Shown piece after piece: positions 50,767 through 59,675 of a stretch of 64,000 nucleotides of DNA. The notes beneath the pieces are model-generated. The model saw only the letters and a list, made by a program, of their open reading frames with translations. It did no database searches and was not told the DNA's origin. Source of the stretch: Bacillota bacterium (lineage in GTDB: Bacteria; Bacillota; UBA994; UBA5500); NCBI GenBank assembly GCA_029781045.1, contig JAKOXL010000007.1:1-64000 (forward strand), given 5' to 3'. Position 1 is the first letter of the stretch. Every line of letters starts with the position of its first letter. A program made the position numbers and the translations under genes.

Positions 50767-52344
50767 CTATAGGTCTATACTTCGCATTTGCTTCCCATCC
50801 GTCGTTTTATCGTCTTCATCTTTCTTCTTGATGATAGTATCAATACGCAGTATGGCCTCGGCCACCTCACCGGCTGCCTTCAACGCGTGAATTTTCACCA
50901 GAGTAGGGTCAACTACTCCCAGCTCCAACATGCTGACCACTTCCCCTGTATCACAGTTGATGGCCAGTGAATCATCCTCTCGTTCAGCCTGAGCGGCCAA
51001 AACATCCTCTACCTTCTCTAGTGGGTTAAAGCCTGCGTTGGCCACGATTTGTGCCAGCGGCCTGCGCAGAGCGCTGCTGACGCAATCCAGCCCGTAGGCG
51101 GCCATACCCTTCACCGTCTCTCTAGCCCGTTCCACATCGCGGGCCACAGCCAGTTCTACCGCTCCGCCACCGGGCACATAGCCGCCCCAGGTGGCAGCCT
51201 GCACCGCCGAAGCGGCGTCTTTGGCAATGCGCTGCCGCTCCCCTACAACTTCCGCGGTGGCAGCACCCACCAGAATCGTAGCCATTGGCTTGCCTGCTCC
51301 ACCCAGGATACGAATCTGCTCCAGCTTTTCATCTTCAATAACCCGCTCAGCCTGCCCCAGGTAGCGGGCCAGATCTTCCTTCGCTTTGGACAATCCGCTG
51401 CGCTTAACGGTGCGGGCACCACAGTGTTCAGCAGCCCGCCGCAACTCACGAGCTGCCACTCGGCTAACTACCATCACATTGGCATCGGTTAGCATCTCTT
51501 CAGCCAAATCATGAACCCCACGGTCCACCAGCACCAAATTAACACCCATGTCAATGATTTTCTCGATGTTGATCTTAAACTCTCGTTGTAGCTGCAGATA
51601 GCGGGTGAAGCCAGCCTCGGTAGCCAGCGCCTCGTCTTCTATTTCCTCTGGTTCTAGGGCGTCATCCACCACTAATACCTTCACATCCGACAGCTCTTTC
51701 GGCATCTGTTTGTTAAGCCGCTGTTTATCGATAATGACACCCATGAACACCTCATTGGCAGCGCCTTCCTGCGCCACCACCGTGTCGGCCAGTTTGAAGG
51801 CCCGATCCTGTATTTTCTCCGGACCAATTAAGGCCAGGGCCCGCACCACCAGATCGGCTATATCTTCGTTTTCCCGCCCGGCCACATAGGCAATGCGCCG
51901 CAATATGGGATCCTGAATGTCTTGCACCGGCCTACTGCGATGCTCAAAGGATTTGAGCGCCACCCGTAACCCGGCTCGCAAGCCTTCAATAACACGAGCC
52001 ACAGGCACACCCCGCAGCACTTGATTTAGACCTTCTGTTACTAGCGCGCCACTCAAAATGGTGGTAGTGGTGGTACCATCACCGATTTCTTCCTGCTGCG
52101 CCTTCGCTGTATTGATCAACATGCGGGCCGCTGGGTGGTTGACCTCCATCTTGTCCAGAATGGTTACACCCGCATTGGTAATGGTAACATCACCGAAACG
52201 ATCCACCAGCATGGTATCAAGACCCTTGGGGCCTATAGTGCCCTCAACAGCAGCGGCTATGGCCTGCACTGCCGTGGCATTAGTCATCAAGGCCGCCAGC
52301 TTCTCATCGACTTCGTTCTCTCCGCTTACTTGCCGTATGGAAAT
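50767..52344 (-). CDS. Group III chaperonin (thermosome-like Cpn60/TCP-1 fold)
   Basis: About 525 residues of the archaeal/eukaryotic chaperonin family, not GroEL. The equatorial GPKGLDTMLVD and GDGTTTTT (88-92) bind ATP; GGGAVE occurs near 390. The apical domain includes a built-in lid segment (about 205-245), so no GroES is needed. Such genes in the Firmicute dnaK operon are group III chaperonins, first shown in Carboxydothermus. The first ATG (52290) would remove residues aligned to the conserved EVDEKLAAL start. The frame is open back to a stop near 52368, and the only site with good spacing (AGGGGG) points to ATT 52344. Confidence 0.9.
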   Translation of the reverse strand: MSIRQVSGENEVDEKLAALMTNATAVQAIAAAVEGTIGPKGLDTMLVDRFGDVTITNAGVTILDKMEVNHPAARMLINTAKAQQEEIGDGTTTTTILSGALVTEGLNQVLRGVPVARVIEGLRAGLRVALKSFEHRSRPVQDIQDPILRRIAYVAGRENEDIADLVVRALALIGPEKIQDRAFKLADTVVAQEGAANEVFMGVIIDKQRLNKQMPKELSDVKVLVVDDALEPEEIEDEALATEAGFTRYLQLQREFKINIEKIIDMGVNLVLVDRGVHDLAEEMLTDANVMVVSRVAARELRRAAEHCGARTVKRSGLSKAKEDLARYLGQAERVIEDEKLEQIRILGGAGKPMATILVGAATAEVVGERQRIAKDAASAVQAATWGGYVPGGGAVELAVARDVERARETVKGMAAYGLDCVSSALRRPLAQIVANAGFNPLEKVEDVLAAQAEREDDSLAINCDTGEVVSMLELGVVDPTLVKIHALKAAGEVAEAILRIDTIIKKKDEDDKTTDGKQMRSIDL

Positions 52345-52371
52345 GGTCCATACCCCCTATCATCCACAGCT

Positions 52372-53400
52372 TTAGGACTCTTTACCATATAGTTGATTGA
52401 GAGTGTCACATACTCCTTGCACCAAAGCAAATACCCGTTCGTAGTTCATGCGGGTAGGCCCTAACAAGCCAAAGTGACCCACTAGTCCACCGCCTAAACG
52501 ATACTCGGCCGTGATCAAGCTGCAATCATGCATAGCACTGAGGGGGTTTTCAGTCCCGATAGAAACCGATATCCCTTTGCCAGCTACCTGAGCTATCGCC
52601 TGCCAGATAAGGGCGTCTTCCTCCAGCAACTCTAGGATAGTCCGCACCTTCTGCAGGTCATGGAACTCCGGCTGATTCAAGATGTTGGTTGTACCACCAA
52701 GATACACCTTGCCCGCTTCAGGCCGATGAGCTATACCCAATAGCTCATCCACTACGGTTTCAAACAGATCTATGCTAATCTGCATGTCATGCTGCACGTC
52801 CGCCAGACTCTGGGCCTTAATCTGTTCTAGTGTTAGACCAGCTAAGCGTTGGTTCAGCCACTGTTGCAGATAGGCAAGGCTTTCAGGCGCCACTCCGCCA
52901 GGTACTTCGATCATGCGGTTAAGCAGCAACCCCCCGTCAGTCACACCCACAAGGTAGATTTGACGGCTGCTTATGGGCACCAGCTGCACCTGGCGTAATC
53001 GGGCTTGTGACTCGGATGGTCCCAGCACGATAGCCGTATAACTGGTGAGGGCCGATAGCAGCCTAGCCAGCTGCTGCACGATTTCTTCCGCACTTCTCAT
53101 CCGTAAAGACAATACCCGTTTTATCATCTCCGTTTCCTGCCGGGTCAGGCTCGGGACTCGTAGCAGAAAATCCACATAAAAACGGTACCCAAGATCTGAA
53201 GGAATGCGCCCAGCTGAGGTATGTGGTTGCTCCAGATAGCCCATTTCCTCCAGATCGCTCATCTCATTACGGATGGTGGCCGGACTTACGCCCAACTCAT
53301 AACGCCTGGAAATGGTCCGTGACCCGACCGGTTCACCCGTTTGGATATAGTCATGGACGATGGCATAAAGAACCTGACGCTTACGCTTATCCAATCCCAT
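52372..53400 (-). CDS. hrcA: Heat-inducible repressor HrcA
   Basis: 342 residues. The N-terminal winged helix has LDKRKRQVLYAIVHDYIQTGEPVGS and a GVSPATIRNEMSDLEEMGYLEQPHTSAGRIPS segment, diagnostic of HrcA. A GAF-like middle and dimerisation parts follow. It binds CIRCE and is kept active by a chaperonin in Bacillus (GroEL). Here the chaperonin next to it is group III. ATG with GGGGGTGAGG. Confidence 0.97.
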   Translation of the reverse strand: MGLDKRKRQVLYAIVHDYIQTGEPVGSRTISRRYELGVSPATIRNEMSDLEEMGYLEQPHTSAGRIPSDLGYRFYVDFLLRVPSLTRQETEMIKRVLSLRMRSAEEIVQQLARLLSALTSYTAIVLGPSESQARLRQVQLVPISSRQIYLVGVTDGGLLLNRMIEVPGGVAPESLAYLQQWLNQRLAGLTLEQIKAQSLADVQHDMQISIDLFETVVDELLGIAHRPEAGKVYLGGTTNILNQPEFHDLQKVRTILELLEEDALIWQAIAQVAGKGISVSIGTENPLSAMHDCSLITAEYRLGGGLVGHFGLLGPTRMNYERVFALVQGVCDTLNQLYGKES

Positions 53401-53445
53401 ACGTCCTCACCCCCAGCGACGTCACTGGCATTGCCATTGACTTTG

Positions 53446-53472
53446 TTAGCACTCTCCTTTGGCGAGTGCTAA
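53446..53472. promoter_or_regulatory. CIRCE operator
   Basis: TTAGCACTC-N9-GAGTGCTAA, an exact CIRCE inverted repeat, located between the promoter and hrcA. It is the HrcA-binding site that represses the whole chaperone operon at normal temperature. Confidence 0.97.
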
Positions 53473-53484
53473 TAGGTTAATTCT

Positions 53485-53514
53485 AAGATAGCACCCGCTC
53501 TTTTCTGTTGTCAA
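53485..53514 (-). promoter_or_regulatory. hrcA operon promoter
   Basis: On the minus strand TTGACA (53509-53514), 18 bases, TATCTT (53485-53490), directly upstream of CIRCE. The -35 overlaps the hemW stop codon. Confidence 0.8.
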
Positions 53515-54647
53515 GTATTGGAGGTTCGCAAAAAGCTGGTGAAAACCACATTGGCTAAGGGGCGCATATGCCAAGGTAACCTGTAGCCTTGTTCCGTGGG
53601 TTCTAACCAGCCCTTCTGCAATAACTCCCGAATTTCCTCACCGAAAACATCTTCAAGGTCTCGACCAAACCGTTGGGCAAAAGATTCCTTATTGATTCCT
53701 GAATTGAGACGCAGAGCCAAAATGACGGTTTCCACAGCCGTGCCCTCTTCATCGAGACGCTCACAAAACTCCACAGCCGACCTGCCGGCTTCCAACGCTT
53801 GCTCATAGGCCTTTAAATCGGCCTTATTACACTGGCGAACTCCTTGTATGTAGGAACAGGCGGCAGGACCTAGTCCAATATACTCACCGTTGTGCCAATA
53901 GTTGAGGTTATGCCGACACTCCCGGCCTGGCCGGGCGAAATTGGAGATCTCATATTGCTCTAGTCCCTGCTGGGGTAAATAGAGCCGGGCCCAATCATAC
54001 ATATCGGCAACTAAATCATCTGCCGGTAGCTGCAAGCCTCCGTCGGCTATAGTTTGCCCCAGAGGAGTAGCATCATAAATCTCCAGACTATAGAGCGATA
54101 GATGAGCCAACCCTCTGGTCGCCAACATCCTTACATCTTGTTGCCAGTCGGCCAGCGACTGCCCCGGAATACCATATATGAGATCACAGCTAATGTTGTC
54201 AAATCCGGCCCCTTGAGCCCACTCGATGGCATCTAGAGCTTGCTGGGCCGTATGCCGTCGGCCTAAGGGTAACAGAAGCCGAGGGGAGAGGGTTTGTACT
54301 CCTATACTCAGGCGGTTGATCCCCAGCTGACGGTAGGCGGTTAAGTTGGCTGGCTGCAGTGTCTCAGGATTGGCCTCTAGAGTAATCTCCACGTCTTTAG
54401 TCAAGCAAAAATATCGACTGACCCCTTCTAGGACAGTCGATACCTGCTGGGCTGTAAGAAGGCTGGGTGTTCCCCCGCCCAAGAACACCGTATTCACAGT
54501 CTGACCTGTCCCCCGCATGGCCGCTTCGCGCAAAAGCAGTTGCAGGTAGCGCTCAACAGCCTCCGCTCGGACAGGAAGCGAGTAGAAGTCACAATAGGCA
54601 CACTTCTGGCGACAAAAAGGCACATGAATATAGAGACCGATTGCCAT
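53511..54647 (-). CDS. hemW: Heme chaperone HemW (radical SAM)
   Basis: 378 residues. C12-x3-C16-x2-C19 with the following phenylalanine (KCAYCDF) is the HemW form of the radical SAM motif; FLGGGTPSLL and a winged C-terminal domain follow. HemW-type proteins insert heme rather than oxidise coproporphyrinogen. Its ATG shares a base with the lepA stop, and the lepA-hemW-hrcA order is conserved. Confidence 0.93.
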   Translation of the reverse strand: MAIGLYIHVPFCRQKCAYCDFYSLPVRAEAVERYLQLLLREAAMRGTGQTVNTVFLGGGTPSLLTAQQVSTVLEGVSRYFCLTKDVEITLEANPETLQPANLTAYRQLGINRLSIGVQTLSPRLLLPLGRRHTAQQALDAIEWAQGAGFDNISCDLIYGIPGQSLADWQQDVRMLATRGLAHLSLYSLEIYDATPLGQTIADGGLQLPADDLVADMYDWARLYLPQQGLEQYEISNFARPGRECRHNLNYWHNGEYIGLGPAACSYIQGVRQCNKADLKAYEQALEAGRSAVEFCERLDEEGTAVETVILALRLNSGINKESFAQRFGRDLEDVFGEEIRELLQKGWLEPTEQGYRLPWHMRPLANVVFTSFLRTSNT

Positions 54648-56443
54648 TACTCATCTACCTTCAATACAGCCATGAATGCTTCTTGCGGTATTTCTACGCT
54701 GCCAACCTGTTTCATGCGCTTTTTCCCTTCTTTTTGCCTCTCCAATAACTTACGCTTTCGAGTAATGTCGCCACCGTAGCACTTGGCCAAAACGTCTTTG
54801 CGCAGGGCTTTCACTGTCTCCCGAGCAATGACCCGGTTCCCGACAGCTGCCTGTATTGGTACATCAAACAGCTGCCGCGGAATGATGCGACGCAAACGCT
54901 CCACGAGGGCTTTACCTTTGGTATAAGCCCTATCCTTATGCACTATGGTAGAGAGGGCATCTAACACCTCGCCATTGATCAAGATGTCCAGCTTCTCCAG
55001 TTCGGCCTCCCGATAGCCAATCATCTCATAGTCCAGGGAAGCATAGCCCTTGCTGCGTGACTTTAACTGGTCGAAGAAGTCATACAAAATCTCCGATAGG
55101 GGCAACTCGTAAGTCAGCACCACACGGGAAGTATCAAGGTAATCCATATTTACAAATACGCCCCGCTTATCCTTAGCCAACTCCATCATGTTGCCGATAA
55201 ACTCCGATGGCACAATGATGGAGGCCCTAACGAAAGGCTCGGCCAAAGACGCCAACTTGCCAGGTGGTGGCAAATGGGCAGGGTTATCCACATAGACCAC
55301 GCTGCCATCAGTTAGAGTGGCTCGATAAACGGTGTTCGGCGCTGTGGTGAGTAGTTCCAGACCATACTCCCTTTCCAGACGCTCTTGCACCACTTCCATA
55401 TGCAAGAGTCCCAAGAAGCCGCAACGGAAGCCAAAACCTAAGGCCTCTGAGGTCTCCGGCTCATAAACCAAGCTAGCATCATTGAGCTGCAACTTGTCCA
55501 GGGCGGTGCGCAGCTCTTCATACTGCACCGTATCAATAGGATAAAGGCCACAGTACACCATGGGCATAACCTTTTTGTAACCAGGCAGGGGAACTTCAGC
55601 CCCATTCTTAGCCAAAGTAATGGTATCTCCCACCTGGGTGTCCTTCACATTCTTTATGCTGGCCGCCATATATCCGACTTGCCCTGTTTCCAGTCGTGGC
55701 AGAGGCATCATAGAGGGAGTAAACACTCCCACCTCATCCACCTCAAACTCTCTACCAGTGGCCATCATGCGTATTTTCATGCCCGGGGCGAGAGCACCAT
55801 CAACAACTCGCAGATAGGTAATTACTCCCCGGTAATCATCATAAAAGGAGTCAAAAATGAGGGCCCGCAGAGGGGCATCGGGATTGCCGCTAGGCGCAGG
55901 AATATCGGTAATTATGCGCTCTAAGATCTCTTCTATGCCTATGCCTTCCTTTGCTGAACACAAAATAGCGTTTTCCGCATCAATACCGATTACATCTTCT
56001 ATTTCCCGCTTTACCCTCTCTGGATCGGCAGCTGGTAGATCAATCTTGTTGATGACAGGAATAATCGCAAGATCATGTTCTAGGGCTAAGTAAACGTTAG
56101 CTAGCGTTTGAGCTTCAATACCCTGCACCGCATCCACAACGAGCAATGCTCCCTCACAAGCTGCTAGACTACGCGATACCTCATAGGAGAAGTCCACGTG
56201 CCCAGGGGTGTCAATAAGATTGAGTATATACTCTTGCCCATGGGCAGCGGTGTAGCGGAGACGCACGGTCTGCAGCTTGATGGTGATCCCCCGCTCCCGC
56301 TCCAAGTCCATATTATCAAGAACTTGCTCCACCATCTGCCGCTTGGATAGGGTGCCGGTAACTTGAATCAGCTGGTCAGCCAACGTCGACTTACCATGGT
56401 CAATATGGGCGATGATACAGAAGTTACGAATGTTTTGCTGCAC
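54647..56443 (-). CDS. lepA: Elongation factor 4 (LepA)
   Basis: 598 residues. [19 protein letters not shown] contains G1; [12 protein letters not shown] is G3 and [11 protein letters not shown]4. The C-terminal domain unique to LepA ends in [26 protein letters not shown]. It is a ribosomal GTPase that back-translocates or helps initiation and assembly. GTG 56443 is preferred over TTG 56461 because AAGGAG lies within that extension with proper spacing. Confidence 0.96.
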   Translation of the reverse strand: MQQNIRNFCIIAHIDHGKSTLADQLIQVTGTLSKRQMVEQVLDNMDLERERGITIKLQTVRLRYTAAHGQEYILNLIDTPGHVDFSYEVSRSLAACEGALLVVDAVQGIEAQTLANVYLALEHDLAIIPVINKIDLPAADPERVKREIEDVIGIDAENAILCSAKEGIGIEEILERIITDIPAPSGNPDAPLRALIFDSFYDDYRGVITYLRVVDGALAPGMKIRMMATGREFEVDEVGVFTPSMMPLPRLETGQVGYMAASIKNVKDTQVGDTITLAKNGAEVPLPGYKKVMPMVYCGLYPIDTVQYEELRTALDKLQLNDASLVYEPETSEALGFGFRCGFLGLLHMEVVQERLEREYGLELLTTAPNTVYRATLTDGSVVYVDNPAHLPPPGKLASLAEPFVRASIIVPSEFIGNMMELAKDKRGVFVNMDYLDTSRVVLTYELPLSEILYDFFDQLKSRSKGYASLDYEMIGYREAELEKLDILINGEVLDALSTIVHKDRAYTKGKALVERLRRIIPRQLFDVPIQAAVGNRVIARETVKALRKDVLAKCYGGDITRKRKLLERQKEGKKRMKQVGSVEIPQEAFMAVLKVDE

Positions 56444-56519
56444 TCTTCTATTCTCCTTCAAGAGGCTGCCAACAAAGTCTGGCGATCAGCTGGCCGCACA
56501 AAAGTTTACCTATAGAATA

Positions 56520-56575
56520 GTGCGCCTATTGGCGCACCGTGGATAGATTATATCATACCCCGCTTCTGCTCTCAA
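56520..56575 (-). promoter_or_regulatory. lepA promoter and leader hairpin
   Basis: On the minus strand TTGAGA (56570-56575), 17 bases, TATAAT (56547-56552). A perfect GTGCGCC/GGCGCAC hairpin with a 4-base loop (56520-56537) follows at the start of the transcript and could protect the mRNA 5' end. Confidence 0.8.
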
Positions 56576-56635
56576 GAAAAGGAAAGGCGACCACCAGACA
56601 ACAGAGGTGGGCACTATAGCCCAGCTAATAACAGC

Positions 56636-56670
56636 AGGGCTGCCCGCAAAACGGCGTTTGCGACAGCCCT
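56636..56670 (-). terminator. Hairpin downstream of spoIIP
   Basis: AGGGCTG pairs with CAGCCCT, with an inner CGCAAA/TTTGCG stem. It lies 7 bases past the spoIIP stop. The T tract after it is poor, so termination is inferred from the large stem. Confidence 0.55.
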
Positions 56671-56676
56671 ATAGGC

Positions 56677-57789
56677 TCAACGGCTCTGCTGTTGATCTCT
56701 AATAACCTCAGCTATGATTTTGGCCAACAAGCTGGCGGTGCGAAGGGCCTCTTCCATCGTGTTCTTGTCACCACCGATTTCAATCAGCACCGCATTTTCC
56801 CGCACGTGCTGATTAAAACGGGCCGTCTGGCGGTTCAGAATACCCCGTGATAACCCAGGATACAGCTCTTCTGCCTTAGCATGCAGCTTTTCAGCAAAAG
56901 CCATATTCTTCCGCCAATTGGGGTGGTTCAATGACTCATTGCTGCCTACCAAGAAGTATAAACGACCTACGCTTTGACCCTCTATCACGGTTGTGGTAGC
57001 TGAGCGCGGCACCGCATCCCGGTGGACGTCGAACACATACTCAATGGTTGGTTCCGCTTCTAAAGCTGCCATGACGGTTTTTAATGACTGGTTGTAGGCA
57101 GCAGTGTAATTGTCCTTTATGTTATCGGCTCGCGAATGAGTCACTTTGATGCCCAGGGCCCTTAAATCTTCAGCCAGCTTGGCGCCTACCCGCACAATGG
57201 TTTGCTCCGGATCGTCATACACGTGGGTCTTGCCGGTGGTGGGAGTAAAAGATTCTACGTTATGTGTATGGTAGATAAGAACGTGGGGAGTGTACTTCCA
57301 ACCAAAGGTGATGGCCGCCTCCATATCCGTTTCTGGTAACACTAGAGCTGGCACAACAGGTTCATTGGCCGGAGGTAACACCATTTCATCGTCCAAAGTC
57401 GACAGCCCTCGCAGCATGGGCACTCCCCAGGCTAGAAAGGCACGGGGGGTGGTAATTCCCTGTTCTGCCAGCCAAAGGGCTAGGTTCCTCCCGAAGCCGC
57501 CGCTATTAGGTGCTGCTTGCCACAGGGGTTTCGGCATGGCCACCCGCAGCAACTCCTGCCAGATGAAAGCACCGCCTCTCTGCCATAAATTAGTCAGCAA
57601 GTTGTTCTTAGGAGCTGGTCCTGCGCTCCTGGTGTTGCTCAAGGCTATTCCTTCGACTTGTCCTGCCCACCCCCACAAGGGAAGCAAACTCCCCAACAAC
57701 AGAACACATCCCGCGATTGTTAGAAGCACTTTGTTCGAGGGGGCTAAGGGCCAACCACGATTGTATCTTTCTGAGCGTATCGCTATCAC
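56677..57789 (-). CDS. spoIIP: Stage II sporulation protein P
   Basis: 370 residues. One N-terminal membrane helix (about 23-42), a linker, and a C-terminal amidase/endopeptidase domain with LIYHTHNVESFTPT, YVFDVHRDAVPR and VLIEIGG follow, the family signature. SpoIIP works with SpoIID and SpoIIM to degrade septal peptidoglycan during engulfment. The GTG start has AAAGG only 3 bases away, so the exact start is tentative. It keeps the gpr-spoIIP-lepA order. Confidence 0.95.
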   Translation of the reverse strand: MIAIRSERYNRGWPLAPSNKVLLTIAGCVLLLGSLLPLWGWAGQVEGIALSNTRSAGPAPKNNLLTNLWQRGGAFIWQELLRVAMPKPLWQAAPNSGGFGRNLALWLAEQGITTPRAFLAWGVPMLRGLSTLDDEMVLPPANEPVVPALVLPETDMEAAITFGWKYTPHVLIYHTHNVESFTPTTGKTHVYDDPEQTIVRVGAKLAEDLRALGIKVTHSRADNIKDNYTAAYNQSLKTVMAALEAEPTIEYVFDVHRDAVPRSATTTVIEGQSVGRLYFLVGSNESLNHPNWRKNMAFAEKLHAKAEELYPGLSRGILNRQTARFNQHVRENAVLIEIGGDKNTMEEALRTASLLAKIIAEVIRDQQQSR

Positions 57790-57867
57790 CTACCTTTACT
57801 CGCTTTAGCCCCTAAGGGTCATAGGAATTTATATGTGAGTGGACAGGCTAATATGCTCTCCATAATC

Positions 57868-57900
57868 TTTTATCGATTCACGATAAAACAAGGGTATAAT
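57868..57900 (+). promoter_or_regulatory. Promoter with operator-like palindrome
   Basis: TTTTATCG-attca-CGATAAAA (57868-57888) is a perfect 8-base-pair inverted repeat directly upstream of TATAAT (57895-57900), in the position of a -35 to -10 spacer. It probably is the operator of the XRE regulator encoded two genes on. The -35 is poor, consistent with regulated use. Confidence 0.6.
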
Positions 57901-57927
57901 GCTGACAAAGAGATGGAGGTGGTGTTG

Positions 57928-58503
57928 ATGCAAAGCTCGAAAAAGCTAGTGCGCCTGTTGACCAGCTTAACCAAGATCCTCTCGGTACTGACCCTGCTGG
58001 CCATGGTAGTTGGGGGAATAGCTGTCATAGCAACGTGGCTTTCGCCCAACGCTATACTGTTCAGAAGTCCCAGTGAGCAACTGGTAATCCAAACCCCAAG
58101 TCTAGATCTGATATTTAGGTTTGCCCAAGAAAGGCAACCCGGCCCAACCATTATCTTTTCTATGTTGGTAACCTTACTGGTTAGAGGCTGCACCTACGTG
58201 ATTCTTAGGCAACTACACAAGATGCTGTTGACTGTGCTTGAGGGGAATCCTTTTGCCACCGAAAATGCTCAGCGGCTACGCATAATCGCTTTCGTGCTTT
58301 TCACTTTGACCATCTTGACTTCCTTAGCCAATGCGCTCAGTGGCTGGTGGGTACATGAGATGATTCAACTACCGGGAGTAGAAGCTGTTGCCCGCTTCCG
58401 ATTGGATCTGGGGAAGATCGGCATCGGTATACTGATCCTCCTGTTGGCTGAGGTATTCCGCTTGGGCGTCGCCATGAAAGAGGAGCAGGATTTGACCATA
58501 TGA
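57928..58503 (+). CDS. DUF2975 membrane protein
   Basis: 191 residues with four hydrophobic helices (about 15-40, 72-95, 115-140, 160-182). The size and arrangement fit DUF2975 (YoaS-like). ATG 57928 has TGGAGGTGG 5 bases upstream; the longer frame reaches into the promoter region. It overlaps the following XRE gene by ATGA, so they are co-translated. The function is unknown; the gene pair recurs as a membrane protein plus small repressor. Confidence 0.82.
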   Translation: MQSSKKLVRLLTSLTKILSVLTLLAMVVGGIAVIATWLSPNAILFRSPSEQLVIQTPSLDLIFRFAQERQPGPTIIFSMLVTLLVRGCTYVILRQLHKMLLTVLEGNPFATENAQRLRIIAFVLFTLTILTSLANALSGWWVHEMIQLPGVEAVARFRLDLGKIGIGILILLLAEVFRLGVAMKEEQDLTI

Positions 58504-58727
58504 CGACTGCTAATAAGGGTGAGATTATAGTCCATCTCGATCGCGTAATGCTAGAGAAAAACATGAGTCTGAGTGAACTGGCGGAGAAGGTGGGTATCAC
58601 GCTGGCTAACCTGTCAATACTCAAGAATAACAAAGCTAAGGCCATTCGCTTCTCCACCTTGGCTGCTATATGCCAGGCCCTCGAATGCCAGCCGGGAGAT
58701 ATATTAAAATACATTGAGACCAGTTAG
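58500..58727 (+). CDS. Small XRE-family HTH regulator (YozG-like)
   Basis: 75 residues, nearly all one helix-turn-helix domain: MSLSELAEKVGITLANLSILKNNKAKAIRF at about 23-52 is the HTH with the Cro-like C-terminal ALECQPGDILKY. Its ATG overlaps the DUF2975 stop. It probably regulates its own operon via the 57868 palindrome. Confidence 0.9.
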   Translation: MTTANKGEIIVHLDRVMLEKNMSLSELAEKVGITLANLSILKNNKAKAIRFSTLAAICQALECQPGDILKYIETS

Positions 58728-58733
58728 GATGAT

Positions 58734-58780
58734 AAAGGGGACGGTCACCGTGCCATAGGGTACGACCGTCCCCTGTTTCT
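58734..58780. repeat. REP-like GGGGACGGTC palindrome or terminator
   Basis: AGGGGACGGTC (58736-58746) pairs perfectly with GACCGTCCCCT (58764-58774), flanked by AAA and GTTTCT. The AAAGGGGACGGT core resembles dispersed palindromic repeats in clostridial genomes, and it may also serve as terminator of the XRE gene. Only one copy is in the window. Confidence 0.55.
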
Positions 58781-58784
58781 AAAG

Positions 58785-59498
58785 CTAACGCTCCCCATTA
58801 AAAAGAGAATATAAACACTTCTCTAGTCTACACTGCTTGTTTCTATGGTCAAACTGGCAGGTGACCCTTTCGGGGCGTTCCATGATGATGCCAAAGTGTT
58901 CTCTGACAAATGCGACCGCCTCTGTTAGCGCTAAATAGGTGTTCCTCTTGCAACACCGTGGCCCACCGTTGGCAGCAATAACCGCTAAGCTCCTAGATGT
59001 AACTTGATTGGCAAGCGACCATTCGGATTCCGACAAAGGTGTTGCGCCCGTTATAACGCTCACAAATACGCCGGTCCCGATTCCGGCGCCACAGCTACCC
59101 CACAGTCCACATATGCCTCCCGGCACCTGTCGGGCTCGCTGCCACGCGTTCCTCAAGCTCTTAGTCCAATCCAACCGTCCACCTGAGTTCTTGTACGCCG
59201 CCAGCAGCGCGGCAGCGACTAGATAGTGATGCTCTGGCCCATGCATGTTAATGGCTGGCTCCTTCATCATCTCGGTGGCAATCAAAATAGGGTCTCTGCT
59301 CTGCGTCTGCGACGCGTGTTGAGTGATCGAAAGCAGACCCTCTTCTGCATGGCAGGAATCACAAACATAATGCCCTTCCTCACAAATAGCATTTGTACTC
59401 TGTAGCGTACCGCAAACATAGCAGCTCGCTTTCTGTGCTGTCTCAGAATAGACCAATGGCCTACCACAGATAAGACAGTCTTCTCTATACGTTGACAT
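58785..59498 (-). CDS. Cysteine-rich DUF5714 protein
   Basis: 237 residues. The N-terminal 55 residues have three C-x2-C pairs (CLICG, CYVCG, CDSCH), likely zinc sites. The rest has a glycine/cysteine-rich helical segment GGICGLWGSCGAGIGTGVFVSV (about 127-148), then GGPRCCKRNTY (about 178-188) and a C-terminal CQFDHRNKQCRLEKC. This matches DUF5714 as I recall it, a family of unknown function sometimes linked to methylation or metal chemistry. Start ATG with a GAAGGAGC site. It stands alone. Confidence 0.7.
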   Translation of the reverse strand: MSTYREDCLICGRPLVYSETAQKASCYVCGTLQSTNAICEEGHYVCDSCHAEEGLLSITQHASQTQSRDPILIATEMMKEPAINMHGPEHHYLVAAALLAAYKNSGGRLDWTKSLRNAWQRARQVPGGICGLWGSCGAGIGTGVFVSVITGATPLSESEWSLANQVTSRSLAVIAANGGPRCCKRNTYLALTEAVAFVREHFGIIMERPERVTCQFDHRNKQCRLEKCLYSLFNGER

Positions 59499-59561
59499 AT
59501 CATTAGCTCCTTCAGTACCAATCTGTTCTGTTCTGCAACAATGATATCTTTATCTTAACGC

Positions 59562-59598
59562 AAAAAACAGCTCCCAGCATACCTTTGCCAGGAGCCGT
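59562..59598 (-). terminator. Terminator downstream of gpr
   Basis: On the minus strand GGCTCCTGGCA pairs imperfectly with TGCTGGGAGCT and is followed by GTTTTTT (59562-59568). Gap to gpr about 80 bases. Confidence 0.75.
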
Positions 59599-59675
59599 TT
59601 TACAGCTACAAACAAAAGATGAGTTGCGCCGGTCGCCAGCCTACAAAAGGCGGCCGCTTTGTCGGTGCTACCCGC

